A DNA stretch of 53,474 nt from Porticoccaceae bacterium UBA4026 (GTDB taxonomy: Bacteria > Pseudomonadota > Gammaproteobacteria > Pseudomonadales > Porticoccaceae). The position numbers and the translations under genes are program-made. Positions 1 through 9,545 of this stretch are shown piece after piece. Where the stretch lies: positions 41,339-94,812 of the forward strand of contig DGAQ01000004.1 in NCBI GenBank assembly GCA_002382445.1, given 5' to 3'. Position 1 is the first letter of the stretch; each line of letters opens with the position of its first letter. The notes beneath the pieces were generated by a model. The model did not search any database and was not told the DNA's origin. It worked only from the letters and a program-made list of their open reading frames with translations.

Positions 1-24
1 CTCGCTTGTTCCCTGGAGTGGTTC

Positions 25-1167
25 GTGATTAAAAGAATGCCTCAAAAGCAGCGCGGTGTCGCTCTCTTGGCAGCACTAATTTTAATATTGGCCGTAGTGC
101 TTATTTTAACTAACATTTTTTATCGCCACCAGATTGACGTTACTCAAGCCTCTGCGTCTTTACATGGTGATCAAGCGCTATTAATAGCTATGAGTGCAGA
201 GGGTTGGGCGGGTGATTTGTTATCGACTAAAAATGATAACAGGAATACCGACGATTATGGTGAGATATGGGCCCAGGCTATGCCATTGCTCCCCGTCGAA
301 GGGGGCACTCTAAAGGGCTGTATCAGCGACTTACAGGGTAGGGTAAACCTTAATAGTTTTAGCGTCTACAACAGTGCGTCACTTAATCAGGAGATTAATA
401 GTTTTGGTACTATGGGTGTGGCTAAAGCTTGGCTAAATCTTATGGAAACACTGCAAATTCTCGCTAGCCTTGATCGAGTAGCTACCATTATTGATTGGGT
501 AGATGAAGATTCTTCTGTGATTAATAGCTGGGGTGCGGAGCAGCCGGATTATGAGGGGCTCACATTTCCTAGAATGGTGGCTAATGATCTTATCTCTGAC
601 ACATCTGAACTCGCTGCGATTAAGGGTTATTCTGTACAGGAAGTTCAGATGCTTTTGCCTTGGGTAACTGCGTTACCTAGTCCAACCTCCATCAATATTA
701 ACACCGCGCCAGAGCGATTGGTTCTCGCCCTTGGTGGAGAAGATGGGCAGCAATTTCTAGATATAGTGAATCAAGGTAGGCCGTTCAGTGATATAAATGT
801 TTTTCACCAAGACCTAGAGGCCTATTTTCTGATTCCTATGGATGATATTAAAAAGCGTTGGCCACAAGCGTTAGTCTCGGTAAATTCAGATTATTTCCAA
901 CTCTATCTTGAAGTCACTTTGGGTGAGGCCCGAATTCAAGTGAAGAGTATAATGGACAGGAAAAACAGGCCTAAACCGGTTATCATTGCTAGAGAGATTA
1001 TTATTGTGCCAGCTAGCCTGCCGGATGAAAAAGATTTGTCCGATGCTGAGAAATTATTTGCCAAAAAGAGCGACAATAATGATGAACCTGACGAAGAGTC
1101 TTTACCACAAAACAAACTAGTACAGCCGGCCTGCGTCGCTATGGGTCTGATGGGAGAAATCACTTAA
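25..1167 (+). CDS. gspK: Type II secretion minor pseudopilin GspK
   Basis: This is the large minor pseudopilin of the type II secretion system (T2SS), which caps the periplasmic pseudopilus together with GspI and GspJ. The N-terminus has a basic leader and a prepilin peptidase site (QRG|VALLAAL, cut after G11), followed by a hydrophobic helix to about residue 32. As expected for GspK, the +5 glutamate of ordinary pseudopilins is absent. The rest is a periplasmic GspK-type domain, including SININTAPERLVLAL near residue 220. The C-terminus carries an acidic, low-complexity tail (about residues 330-365), so at 380 aa it is longer than usual. The GTG start at 25 follows a GGAG at 15-18. The gene abuts gspL directly, and the upstream pseudopilin genes should lie before the window. 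Confidence 0.93.
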   Translation: MIKRMPQKQRGVALLAALILILAVVLILTNIFYRHQIDVTQASASLHGDQALLIAMSAEGWAGDLLSTKNDNRNTDDYGEIWAQAMPLLPVEGGTLKGCISDLQGRVNLNSFSVYNSASLNQEINSFGTMGVAKAWLNLMETLQILASLDRVATIIDWVDEDSSVINSWGAEQPDYEGLTFPRMVANDLISDTSELAAIKGYSVQEVQMLLPWVTALPSPTSININTAPERLVLALGGEDGQQFLDIVNQGRPFSDINVFHQDLEAYFLIPMDDIKKRWPQALVSVNSDYFQLYLEVTLGEARIQVKSIMDRKNRPKPVIIAREIIIVPASLPDEKDLSDAEKLFAKKSDNNDEPDEESLPQNKLVQPACVAMGLMGEIT

Positions 1168-2304
1168 ATGAGTGTCGAGCATATTTATAATCTCGATCAA
1201 CGGGTCGGCAGCGTAGAGGATCCTTTGCACTCTGTGGCGGGCACTAATACTGAGACGATGAGTTTATGGATTCCAAGCGAAAGAGTTGGTCTGCATTGGG
1301 TAGATATTCCATCTGCACCCCAGCGCAAGTGGGCTGAACTCATTCCCTGGATGTTAGAAGATCGAATATTACAGCCTATTGAAGAGATGCATTTTGTAGT
1401 GGCAGGGCGTAGTAATAGTCAATTACAGATCCTGGCGGTTAGTCATCAAGATATGAAAGAGTGGAGGCGAATTGCCGATAATGCAGGGGTCACTGCTATT
1501 GCTATGGTGCCTGACTTTATGGCGCTACATTGGGAGCCAGGAATAATTAGCGTTGGCTGGCGAGAGGGCATGTTGTTGGTCAGGCAGTCTCAGAACACCG
1601 GGTTTGCTGCTGAGCCTAATGTAGGCTGGACTATCTTAGAGTCTCTTGTGCAGGACTCGAGTCAAGCGCCGCGATTGTCCCTATCTGTGCCCGATCTTAA
1701 TATGGTGCCAAAACAGTTGACCCAAGATGCCAACATCAATAGTTCAGTCATTGACTGGCATTTTTCTCATTTTGATCCTAGCTTGAACCTAATGACGGGA
1801 GCCTTTAAGCCGGCTCCAAAGCAAACTATACTGTCTTTTTGGTGGCCAGTTGCCGCTGCGGCCTGCCTACTTTTAGCGCTTTGGGTAGGATACCTGCAGA
1901 CCGCAAATCGGGCGCTGGAATTCGAAGTTGCAGGCTTACAGCAGAACGTGCTCGCCAATTACACCCGCTTGTTTAGTGGTTCTAAGCCTAGTCTTCAGAC
2001 ACTTAAAGCTACCGGTGAGAGTCAGGTCGATCAATTATTTAAACAGCAACAAAGCCTACAAGGCCAACCTATGGCAGCGCTCCTTGCACTTGATAAGATT
2101 ATGGCCGGCTGTCAGTGCGAACTTGAGGGCTTTTCTGCAAATCAGGACGGGTTAAATCTGACTCTTCGTGGGGGTGCTGAGTTAGCTAAAAAATCGCTGG
2201 CAATGAAAGGCTACCAATTTAGCCTCAACCAGGATAAGGCTGCCGGCTCTGATATCTTTTTATTATCAGTCACCGGGTTGAAAAATCAAGGGTCTGGCCG
2301 ATGA
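1168..2304 (+). CDS. gspL: Type II secretion inner-membrane protein GspL
   Basis: GspL links the cytoplasmic ATPase GspE to the inner-membrane platform of the T2SS. The 378-residue protein has an actin-like cytoplasmic N-terminal part (for example WAELIPWMLEDRILQPIEE around residues 55-73), a single membrane helix at about 223-243, and a periplasmic ferredoxin-like C-terminal part. This is the family layout. The start directly follows the gspK stop, and the end overlaps gspM by 4 bases (ATGA), which suggests translational coupling. The assignment rests on domain layout and on its place between gspK and gspM. Confidence 0.92.
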   Translation: MSVEHIYNLDQRVGSVEDPLHSVAGTNTETMSLWIPSERVGLHWVDIPSAPQRKWAELIPWMLEDRILQPIEEMHFVVAGRSNSQLQILAVSHQDMKEWRRIADNAGVTAIAMVPDFMALHWEPGIISVGWREGMLLVRQSQNTGFAAEPNVGWTILESLVQDSSQAPRLSLSVPDLNMVPKQLTQDANINSSVIDWHFSHFDPSLNLMTGAFKPAPKQTILSFWWPVAAAACLLLALWVGYLQTANRALEFEVAGLQQNVLANYTRLFSGSKPSLQTLKATGESQVDQLFKQQQSLQGQPMAALLALDKIMAGCQCELEGFSANQDGLNLTLRGGAELAKKSLAMKGYQFSLNQDKAAGSDIFLLSVTGLKNQGSGR

Positions 2305-2789
2305 AAGTATTTATCAACAGTCTAAGAGACCGCTTAAAGGATCTCCAGTCTCGTGAGAGACAGCTGCTGCTAATAGGGTTAGTCTTATTATTTTTTACCG
2401 CTATTTATGTAGCTTTGACTCCCATAATGACAAAACATGATCAATTAATTAGCCAATCAAATCAGCTGAAAAGTGATTTGCAGTGGCTACAACAACAGAG
2501 TGCGGTGCTATCGAGGTTAGCTAACGGTTGTGGCAATCAAGGGTTTCAGCAAGGCTCTGGTCGGGAAAATCTAACTAAATTAGTCAGGCGTAACCAGTTG
2601 CGGCTGAGTCAGATTCGAGACTTAAATAACGGCTTTGAGTTAAGGTTTAGTGGTGATAACGCCAATGGGATGTTGCGCTTGACGCATCAGGTCGCCTGTG
2701 CCGGATTTAAGGTGCAGTCTCTCAAGATTGAGAGTTCTTCATCAGAGATATTTGAAGGATCCATGGAGATAATCTATGTTGAAAACTGA
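2301..2789 (+). CDS. gspM: Type II secretion protein GspM
   Basis: GspM is the small bitopic partner of GspL in the T2SS inner-membrane platform. The 162-residue protein has a short charged cytoplasmic N-terminus, one membrane helix at about residues 21-40 and a periplasmic domain that starts with a short coiled region rich in Q, S and L (about 45-70), as in the family. The start overlaps the gspL end by 4 bases, and the end overlaps gspC by 14 bases. GspM sequences diverge strongly, so the call depends mostly on topology and position. Confidence 0.85.
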   Translation: MKVFINSLRDRLKDLQSRERQLLLIGLVLLFFTAIYVALTPIMTKHDQLISQSNQLKSDLQWLQQQSAVLSRLANGCGNQGFQQGSGRENLTKLVRRNQLRLSQIRDLNNGFELRFSGDNANGMLRLTHQVACAGFKVQSLKIESSSSEIFEGSMEIIYVEN

Positions 2790-3567
2790 ACTTAAAAACC
2801 CTCAACAGTGGTCTCGCTTGGCGGCAATCGTAGTTATGGCGATACTCTCTATCTATTTGATTGTCTTGATCGGGTTTCAACTGCAACCCACTAAGACACC
2901 TTCTTTGGTCATTGCGAGAGTAGCATCAGGCGTGGTGGTGGGCTGGGATTGGTTTGGTCGCCAAAGAGTGGTTGCTCCAGTGCAAATTCAAAAAGAACTG
3001 ACCAATGCGCAAATCAATGCTGAATTGCTTGGCGTTATGCTGGCCGGCGCTGCTTCATCGGCAACCCTTAAATTTAATGGCAAGCCGGAACAGGTTTATC
3101 AGAAGGGTGACAAGCTTGATGGAAAGATGGAGCTTATTGATATTGAGGCTTACCGTATTGTGATTAGTGATAATGGTATTAACAAACAACTGTTAATGAA
3201 AAAATCAGATGTCATTATAGAGTCACAACTGCAAGATGAGAATGTTGATACCCAAGCGCAGGGCTTTGCATTGGCCAATATGTTTGGTGCCGTGCCTGTG
3301 AATATTGGAGGTGATACGGGCTTCAAAATTAACAATCTATCGGCTGATATGCAGGGAATGGCAGACCTACGAGATGGTGATGTGGTGGTACAGATTGACG
3401 GCCTTTCGGTGCAAGATTTAATGTCTGATCCTGTTCAGTGGATGAGCTATAGTAACTCAAGTAGCCTTCCGGTAACCCTTGTGCGCGAAGGTCGGGAAGA
3501 AATTATTTATGTCAACGCAGCCAGCCTCTCGGCTAAAATATTACCAACTCTAGGATTAAAGCCCTGA
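2776..3567 (+). CDS. gspC: Type II secretion protein GspC
   Basis: GspC bridges the inner-membrane platform and the outer-membrane secretin, and helps select substrates. Visible parts are one membrane helix at about residues 15-34, an HR domain around 80-150 (AELLGVMLAGAASSATLKF, then YQKGDKL), and a PDZ-like region around 180-255 (LRDGDVVVQIDGL) near the C-terminus. The start has a GGAGAT Shine-Dalgarno at 2764-2769 inside gspM. In many T2SS operons gspC is the first gene, but here it sits between gspM and gspD. There is no gspN between M and C. Confidence 0.9.
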   Translation: MLKTELKNPQQWSRLAAIVVMAILSIYLIVLIGFQLQPTKTPSLVIARVASGVVVGWDWFGRQRVVAPVQIQKELTNAQINAELLGVMLAGAASSATLKFNGKPEQVYQKGDKLDGKMELIDIEAYRIVISDNGINKQLLMKKSDVIIESQLQDENVDTQAQGFALANMFGAVPVNIGGDTGFKINNLSADMQGMADLRDGDVVVQIDGLSVQDLMSDPVQWMSYSNSSSLPVTLVREGREEIIYVNAASLSAKILPTLGLKP

Positions 3568-3568
3568 C

Positions 3569-5539
3569 ATGATTATTTCAATAACACAGTGGAAAAAAGC
3601 AATGACAATGACTTGGTCCCGACAGGTGGGGAGAATGAATCACCTTAGTAAATTAGGTGCTGTGTTTTGTTTAAGCTGGTGCTTAATGGCCGAGAGTATG
3701 GCCTCAGAGACTGTGCAGATTAACTTCCGTGATGCAGATATCCGCAGTGTTATTGAAAGTGTTGCCGAAATCACCGGTAAATCCTTTGTTTTAGATCCTC
3801 GGGTCAAAGGTAAGGTAACGATAATATCACCGCAGCCGATAGATTCCGATTTACTCTATCAAGCGATTTTGTCCGCTATTCAGGTGCAGGGATTCCAAGC
3901 AGTGGAAGATGGTGCTGTGACTCGAATTATTCCGTTCACTCAGTCTTTTAATTTTGCTGGCGGCAATGGTGACAACACCTTAGAGACTGAGATTATCAAG
4001 ATTGAACATGTACAGGCAGCCACCTTGGTCCCAGTGTTGAAGCCTTTACTCAGTAATGGTGCGCGATTACTGGCCTTCCCGCAGAATAATTACTTGGTTA
4101 TCTCTGATATTCGCAGTAATGTCCTAGCAGTGAAACGGCTTATTTCACAAATGGATGATCCGGATCAAACTGCGATTGAGGTTATTGACCTTAAGCATAT
4201 TTCAGCGGGTGAGGCGGTACACATTGCCGGCCAGCTCAAACAATTACAAAAACAAGAGTTATCACTGGTAGAGGATGGGCTCAATAATCGCATTATTTTG
4301 AGTGGCCCGGGTATTGCTCGTAGGACCTTTAAAAACATGCTCACACTGCTGGATCTGCCATCGACTAAAAAAGGTAGCGTGGAAGTTATCTATCTCGATT
4401 ATTCACGCGCAGCGGAAATCAAACCTATTATTGATGGTATGCTTAGTTCAGATGTTTTTTTGCGTCTCGCTGGCGAATCTGTCGGTGACGGAAAATCTAA
4501 AGCTTCATCGAGCTATAAAATTGAAATAGATGAACTTAACAATGCGTTGGTGATGGCAGCGCCTTCCGCAGTTATTCGAGAGATAAAGAGTGTCGTTACC
4601 AAGCTAGATATCGCTCGTCCTCAGGTACTTATCGAGGCGGTAATTGCTGAACTATCAGAGAGTCAAGCAAGAAACCTTAGCTCCCAATTAGTTATTACAG
4701 GTAGAGATCGCGGTGGATACCTGACTAATTTCGATGGTGTCTTATCAGGTCTGCTGGGCACAGCTTTTGGTGCTGGTAGCGCAACCAGTGTGAATTCAAC
4801 TCAAATTGCATCTGCATTACCACAGACGGTCATTGGTGTGGTTGGCGATTTTGATCCTGAAAAAAAGAGAGGTATCGGTTTGTTAGTTCAGGCATTGAAA
4901 ACCGATGGTCGGACTAAAATATTATCAACACCTTCAGTCATTACTTTAGACAATGAAGAGGCTACCCTCTCGGTGGGTGAACAGGTTCCCTTTCCTTCTG
5001 GTAGCTATGCCAGCACCAATAATTCCAATAGCGTTAATCCTTTTACTACCGTTAATCGGGAAGACGTCGGGGTAATGCTCAAGGTCAAACCGCAAATTAG
5101 CAAGGGCAATGCAGTAAGACTGGAAATAGAGCAGGAGTCCTCTAAAGTTAAAGCTGGCAGCGCTGACTCTCAGTTTGGCGCTACTACCACCAAAAGCACT
5201 ATGCAAACTAATGTCATGATTCAAGATGGCGAGCTATTGATTCTAGGGGGGCTGATAGAGGGACAAACTGATAATAGCGCGTCGAAAGTACCGTTCTTGG
5301 GTGATATTCCGATAATAGGTAATCTGTTTAAATCCTCCAATAAAAGCGATAGTGAAAAAGTACTGATGATGTTTATTCGTCCGACCATTATTCGCACGCC
5401 GGAAGATGCACAGGCGTTATCAAAATCTAAGTTTGAGCATTTAATTACTCGAGATTTTGAAGGTGAACAGGAAGGTACTGTAACTAAACAACTAAAAGAG
5501 TTTATAAACCAAGGGCGAGATTTAGAGACAACAGAGTAA
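3569..5539 (+). CDS. gspD: Type II secretion secretin GspD
   Basis: This is the outer-membrane secretin that forms the T2SS exit pore. In the 656-residue frame, a signal peptide (core LGAVFCLSWCLMAESMA) is followed by the N0 domain (VQINFRDADIRSVIESVAE), KH-like N1-N3 domains, and the secretin core with the typical VPFLGDIPIIGNLF signature near the C-terminus. The first ATG at 3569 gives an unusually long n-region. Starts at 3602 or 3608, preceded by GGAAAA at 3591-3596, or at 3635 would give a more ordinary signal peptide. I favour 3602. A pilotin-type S-domain is not obvious at the C-terminus. The gene is followed after 9 bases by the gspA-like gene. Confidence 0.95.
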   Translation: MIISITQWKKAMTMTWSRQVGRMNHLSKLGAVFCLSWCLMAESMASETVQINFRDADIRSVIESVAEITGKSFVLDPRVKGKVTIISPQPIDSDLLYQAILSAIQVQGFQAVEDGAVTRIIPFTQSFNFAGGNGDNTLETEIIKIEHVQAATLVPVLKPLLSNGARLLAFPQNNYLVISDIRSNVLAVKRLISQMDDPDQTAIEVIDLKHISAGEAVHIAGQLKQLQKQELSLVEDGLNNRIILSGPGIARRTFKNMLTLLDLPSTKKGSVEVIYLDYSRAAEIKPIIDGMLSSDVFLRLAGESVGDGKSKASSSYKIEIDELNNALVMAAPSAVIREIKSVVTKLDIARPQVLIEAVIAELSESQARNLSSQLVITGRDRGGYLTNFDGVLSGLLGTAFGAGSATSVNSTQIASALPQTVIGVVGDFDPEKKRGIGLLVQALKTDGRTKILSTPSVITLDNEEATLSVGEQVPFPSGSYASTNNSNSVNPFTTVNREDVGVMLKVKPQISKGNAVRLEIEQESSKVKAGSADSQFGATTTKSTMQTNVMIQDGELLILGGLIEGQTDNSASKVPFLGDIPIIGNLFKSSNKSDSEKVLMMFIRPTIIRTPEDAQALSKSKFEHLITRDFEGEQEGTVTKQLKEFINQGRDLETTE

Positions 5540-5548
5540 CGGCAGGCG

Positions 5549-7210
5549 ATGAGTATTTATTTACAGCATTTTGCCCTAAAGCGAGAGCCGTTCTCGATTG
5601 TTCCTGATCCTGACTTTTTATATCCGAGCCACCAACATCGGCAAGCAGTTGCGCATCTAAAATACGGCCTCGATCGCGAGGGCGGGTTTATCCTGTTAAC
5701 TGGCGAAGTTGGAACTGGCAAGACCACCCTTACCCGAACTATGTTGCAGCGTCTTCCCGCCCATGTGCGTGTGGCCTATGTGTTAAACAGCAAGCTTAAT
5801 GAAACTGATCTCTTAGCCAGCATTTGTGATGAGCTGGCCATTAGGCTACCAAAAAGCAAAAACCTGTCGTTTTCGAAAACCTGTATTGATGCTTTAAATC
5901 AAAATTTGCTCGCCAGTCACGCTAAAGGTCAAAAGACCTTAATCGTCATTGAAGAGGCTCAGAATCTCAGTGCCGATGTTCTTGAAACACTTCGTCTGCT
6001 CAGTAATCTTGAGACTAACACGCATAAATTACTGCATATTCTACTGGTAGGGCAGCCAGAACTATTGGAGATACTTGGACAAAAGGGACTACGGCAACTT
6101 AATCAACGCGTAGTATCGCGCTTTCATCTTTTACCATTAGATCAGTCTGAGTTATCCAACTACATTAACCATCGATTACATCATGCGGGTGCGGCAGGAC
6201 CGATTTTTGATCGGGGCTGTAGTCTGGTGTTATTTAGGCTCACTAAAGGTGTGCCGCGGCTGATCAACCTGATTTGCCATCAATCTCTGTTGGCAGCTTA
6301 CTCTCTAGGCGTCAAGAACGTCTCGCCAGACTTAGTGAAGGATGCTTCAGTAGAAATTCTAAGTGGTCTTGATAATGGCAAGCCGAACAGGTCAAACAAT
6401 CCGCTGATAGCGGGTCTTTTGGTTGTTTTGATTTTAGTTTCAGTCTTTGTGTTTCTCCCGCGGAATACGATAGATTCATGGCGTGAATTAATCGCTATCA
6501 ATGAGTCAAAAAATTATGATGACCTGTTAATTATTGAGGACCTAGCCACTGACTTGGTTGAGCAGAATATTAGTCCATTGACGGCTACTGAAGGGGAAAT
6601 GATTGATTTAGTCTTCACTGATACATCTAATCCCTTGGTTAATTTGCTCGCTGCTTGGTCTATCGAAAGTTCTGAGGTGTACTCTACTGAAGTCTTTTCT
6701 GGAATAGCAGCAACCTTCGGTTTGCAGTCAGAAAACGTTACTAAGGCAGCGCCGTGGATTTTAAATGCTATAGATAGGCCGGGGCTGGTGGTACTGGATG
6801 AGGGTGATGGATTGCCGAAAAGCTACCTATTGGCGCAACTTAATGAAGATTCTGTGACCCTGATAACTAAGGATGGTGAGATATATTTTGACCTCGAACA
6901 GTTTTTGAATCGTTGGACTGGCAGTTTTTTGTACCTGTGGCGACCCTATAAAGGGATTGATCTTCTTATGCAAGGTGATAGTGATAAGTTAGCCATGCAT
7001 TGGTTGCAAGAGAGGCTTAGCTTGGGTGGTGATGGTATCGAGAAAGTTATCACTGGTGGCCGCTATACCGAAGCGGTGAAAGACCAGGTCATAGAATTTC
7101 AACGCCGACATAATCTAGATGCCGATGGTATTGTTGGAAGACAAACCCTGATGCGGTTAAATGAACTTTTCGATGATGAAATACCCAGATTAAGAGGCAT
7201 AGCCAACTAA
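5549..7210 (+). CDS. gspA: GspA/ExeA-like AAA ATPase with peptidoglycan-binding domain
   Basis: This ExeA-type ATPase is thought to help insert or assemble the secretin through the peptidoglycan layer. The N-terminal AAA module has Walker A GEVGTGKTT at residues 52-60, Walker B TLIVIEEAQN near 130-138, and the family motif RFHLLPLD near 190. A single membrane helix lies at about 284-302. The periplasmic part ends in a PG_binding_1 repeat (about 480-540, with FQRRHNLDADGIVGRQT). The stretch before it resembles the C39-peptidase-like domain of ExeA proteins, but I could not identify a catalytic cysteine. The stop overlaps the next start (TAATG). The layout and the neighbour gspB make the ExeAB assignment strong. 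Confidence 0.9.
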   Translation: MSIYLQHFALKREPFSIVPDPDFLYPSHQHRQAVAHLKYGLDREGGFILLTGEVGTGKTTLTRTMLQRLPAHVRVAYVLNSKLNETDLLASICDELAIRLPKSKNLSFSKTCIDALNQNLLASHAKGQKTLIVIEEAQNLSADVLETLRLLSNLETNTHKLLHILLVGQPELLEILGQKGLRQLNQRVVSRFHLLPLDQSELSNYINHRLHHAGAAGPIFDRGCSLVLFRLTKGVPRLINLICHQSLLAAYSLGVKNVSPDLVKDASVEILSGLDNGKPNRSNNPLIAGLLVVLILVSVFVFLPRNTIDSWRELIAINESKNYDDLLIIEDLATDLVEQNISPLTATEGEMIDLVFTDTSNPLVNLLAAWSIESSEVYSTEVFSGIAATFGLQSENVTKAAPWILNAIDRPGLVVLDEGDGLPKSYLLAQLNEDSVTLITKDGEIYFDLEQFLNRWTGSFLYLWRPYKGIDLLMQGDSDKLAMHWLQERLSLGGDGIEKVITGGRYTEAVKDQVIEFQRRHNLDADGIVGRQTLMRLNELFDDEIPRLRGIAN

Positions 7211-7758
7211 TGTCTTTTATTCTCGATGCCCTAAAAAAAGCGGAACGAGATCGTTTGCGAGGAGATCCTAAAAACTTGGATGATTTTGCGAGCGCCCATT
7301 GGGACCCCTATCAAGAAGTTCCTTCATCGCTAGCCCCACGGAATTGGATGCTGGCTTGTCTGGCGATAATAATTGTTTTTGGGGTGGGAATTTATATTCA
7401 AGGCTGGGAGATTACCCCCCCATCTGGTGCTCCTTCAGTGTCGACTCCAGCGTCACCTCAAGCCGCGGCTTTATCGCTGGCGACGGATAGAGTTAAGCCA
7501 CTTGAGCCTGAATCTTCTGCGACTCTGCGTCCCTTGACGGAACAGTCTATTATTGTGGCCGCACCTTCAGTGCCAGAGCTTATCATTGCTGGGCATATGT
7601 TTATTGCAGAGGGCTCGACGTCGAATAGATTGTTTATTGGGCAGAGCAGCTACCGAGAGGGAGATAAAATAAATTCGGAGTGGACGCTAGTATCTATTAA
7701 GCCAGACCACTTTATTATTAGCGCGGGTGATAGCACTGAAATATTAGCTTATCGCTAG
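7210..7758 (+). CDS. gspB: GspB/ExeB-like T2SS assembly protein
   Basis: This is the partner of the ExeA-like ATPase. It starts with the highly typical MSFILDALKKAERDR, then has a single membrane helix at about residues 46-64, a proline/alanine/serine-rich periplasmic linker (70-120), and a C-terminal GspB-type domain (PELIIAGHMFIAEGS...SYREGDKI...TLVSI). At 182 aa it has a normal family length. It overlaps the upstream gene by one base. Its TAG stop (7756-7758) overlaps the TAG stop of the convergent aceK through the palindrome CTAG, so there is no terminator space between the two operons. Confidence 0.88.
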   Translation: MSFILDALKKAERDRLRGDPKNLDDFASAHWDPYQEVPSSLAPRNWMLACLAIIIVFGVGIYIQGWEITPPSGAPSVSTPASPQAAALSLATDRVKPLEPESSATLRPLTEQSIIVAAPSVPELIIAGHMFIAEGSTSNRLFIGQSSYREGDKINSEWTLVSIKPDHFIISAGDSTEILAYR

Positions 7759-9524
7759 TCGGCAAAGACTTCTAGAGCTGAATCTTTGCCGCGGTTAAAG
7801 CGTTTAGCGCGCCTATAGGGAAACACGTCAACGACGTAACCGTCGCGTATCTGAGCTTGTAAATCCTGCCAGAAGCTCATGTCATAAAGGTCACTGTGCA
7901 TTTCCTCAAATATTTTTCGGGCTTTCATGTTACCTGAGAAAAACAGTCTAAATTCTTCGGGAAAAATATCGTCAGGGCCGACGGTGTACCAGGTACCAGA
8001 CTGCATTTCTTCCTGTTCAGTCCTTGGTTCGGGAATTTTACGGAAGTTACATTTTGTCAGCGTGGCAATTTCGTCATAATCATAAAAAACCACTCTACCA
8101 TGGCGAGTCACGCCAAAGTTTTTAAGCGGCATGTCACCGGGAAAAATATTTGCCGCAGCCAACTGTTTGATGCAGTTTCCATATTCCTCCATAGCGCTTT
8201 CCATTTCTTCCTGACTGGCAGTTTCCAGGTAGATATTGAGCGGTGTCATGTATCGCTCTGTATAAAGATGCTTAATTAATAATTTATCACCACGTATTTC
8301 TATTTGGGATCCTGCCACCTCCTGCAGTTCTTTGACAAGGGCATCTGAAAAACGATCTAGGGGAAAAATTAGGTCATCAAACTCCTGGGTATCTGCCATT
8401 CGGCCGATGCGGTCACTACGAGAAACTAAGCGATATTTTTCTCTCACAATTTGATGAGTCACTTCCTTGGGAGGGGCAAATTTATCTTTGATGATTTTAA
8501 ATACGATATTGTAGGATGGAAGCATGAACACGGTCATGACCATACCTTTAATACCTGGCGCGATAATAAATTGGTCATCTGAGTTATCTAGGTGTCCGAC
8601 TAGCTGACGATAAAATTCTGTTTTAGCATGTTTAGGAAAACCCAGTGCGTTATATATCTCATAATCGAGCTTGTTAGGCATTAAATTTTTCAAAAAGTGA
8701 GCGTACTGATAGGGTAGTGGCGCATCGACCATAAAATGATTGTGAGTAAAGCTAAATACGACACTCAGTTCGTCAACGGTAAATAGGGCGGTATCAACGT
8801 ATAAGCCACCCTCTTCATTATTTAAGATTACTAGCACCATAGGGAAAGTATTATCACCGTCGACCACACGCCCCACCATATAGGCAGCCTTACCCCTATA
8901 AAAAGTCGATTCTAAAAGATCAAATTTCACCTCGGAGTGAAGCCCTTGGATGTGAGGGACCACCTCCTGGTTAAACACACCCATAATACAATCAAGATCC
9001 AAGGTTAAGTCTTCTTTGGGCAGCGAGAATTCAGACTCTTCAATAATCCTCTGAAAGGTTTCACGGAAACCCTCTCCTTTATAGCGAACAAAAATACTGT
9101 ACTCAGCTTCAGGTGCTTCGATCAACTGAGAAGATAGGACATAGATAATCTCGTCACTAATTTTGTCGTGATTGTGAACATCGCTAAACACTGAGTTAAA
9201 AAAGGTCTCTGCGATCTCAAAATTAGGGAAGTTGAAGACTAGCTGAGTATAGGCAATTTTTGCTTCGCTCCACAGTGAAAGATCAGCGATATCTTGATTA
9301 GTCACCATTTCTAAATACTGAACAGTTTGCGTGATTTTATCCTTGTAGAGTTCTAGTCGTTCTACGTTAGCCTGACGTACTCCGTGCCAGTCAGCTTTCT
9401 CATATCGTGCTTTCGCGCTCAATGTTGAATTAAGATAATCAGCAAAATAACTACGAAAGCCATTCAATATGGTTTTTGCCATACGACGTGCGGTAGAGTT
9501 ATGAATTAAAGGTTGAATTGCCAT
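7755..9524 (-). CDS. aceK: Isocitrate dehydrogenase kinase/phosphatase
   Basis: AceK phosphorylates and dephosphorylates isocitrate dehydrogenase, and so diverts carbon into the glyoxylate bypass during growth on acetate or fatty acids. The 589-residue product matches the family length throughout. It has the ATP-binding region APGIKGMVMTVFMLPSYN near residue 325 and the kinase-like segment with MPLKNFGVTRHGRVVFYDYD near 465-485. aceA and aceB are not beside it, so it is not in an aceBAK operon here. The reading frame ends inside the stop codon of convergent gspB. Confidence 0.96.
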   Translation of the reverse strand: MAIQPLIHNSTARRMAKTILNGFRSYFADYLNSTLSAKARYEKADWHGVRQANVERLELYKDKITQTVQYLEMVTNQDIADLSLWSEAKIAYTQLVFNFPNFEIAETFFNSVFSDVHNHDKISDEIIYVLSSQLIEAPEAEYSIFVRYKGEGFRETFQRIIEESEFSLPKEDLTLDLDCIMGVFNQEVVPHIQGLHSEVKFDLLESTFYRGKAAYMVGRVVDGDNTFPMVLVILNNEEGGLYVDTALFTVDELSVVFSFTHNHFMVDAPLPYQYAHFLKNLMPNKLDYEIYNALGFPKHAKTEFYRQLVGHLDNSDDQFIIAPGIKGMVMTVFMLPSYNIVFKIIKDKFAPPKEVTHQIVREKYRLVSRSDRIGRMADTQEFDDLIFPLDRFSDALVKELQEVAGSQIEIRGDKLLIKHLYTERYMTPLNIYLETASQEEMESAMEEYGNCIKQLAAANIFPGDMPLKNFGVTRHGRVVFYDYDEIATLTKCNFRKIPEPRTEQEEMQSGTWYTVGPDDIFPEEFRLFFSGNMKARKIFEEMHSDLYDMSFWQDLQAQIRDGYVVDVFPYRRAKRFNRGKDSALEVFAD

Positions 9525-9545
9525 AAAAATAGGTCTCGCCGATCT

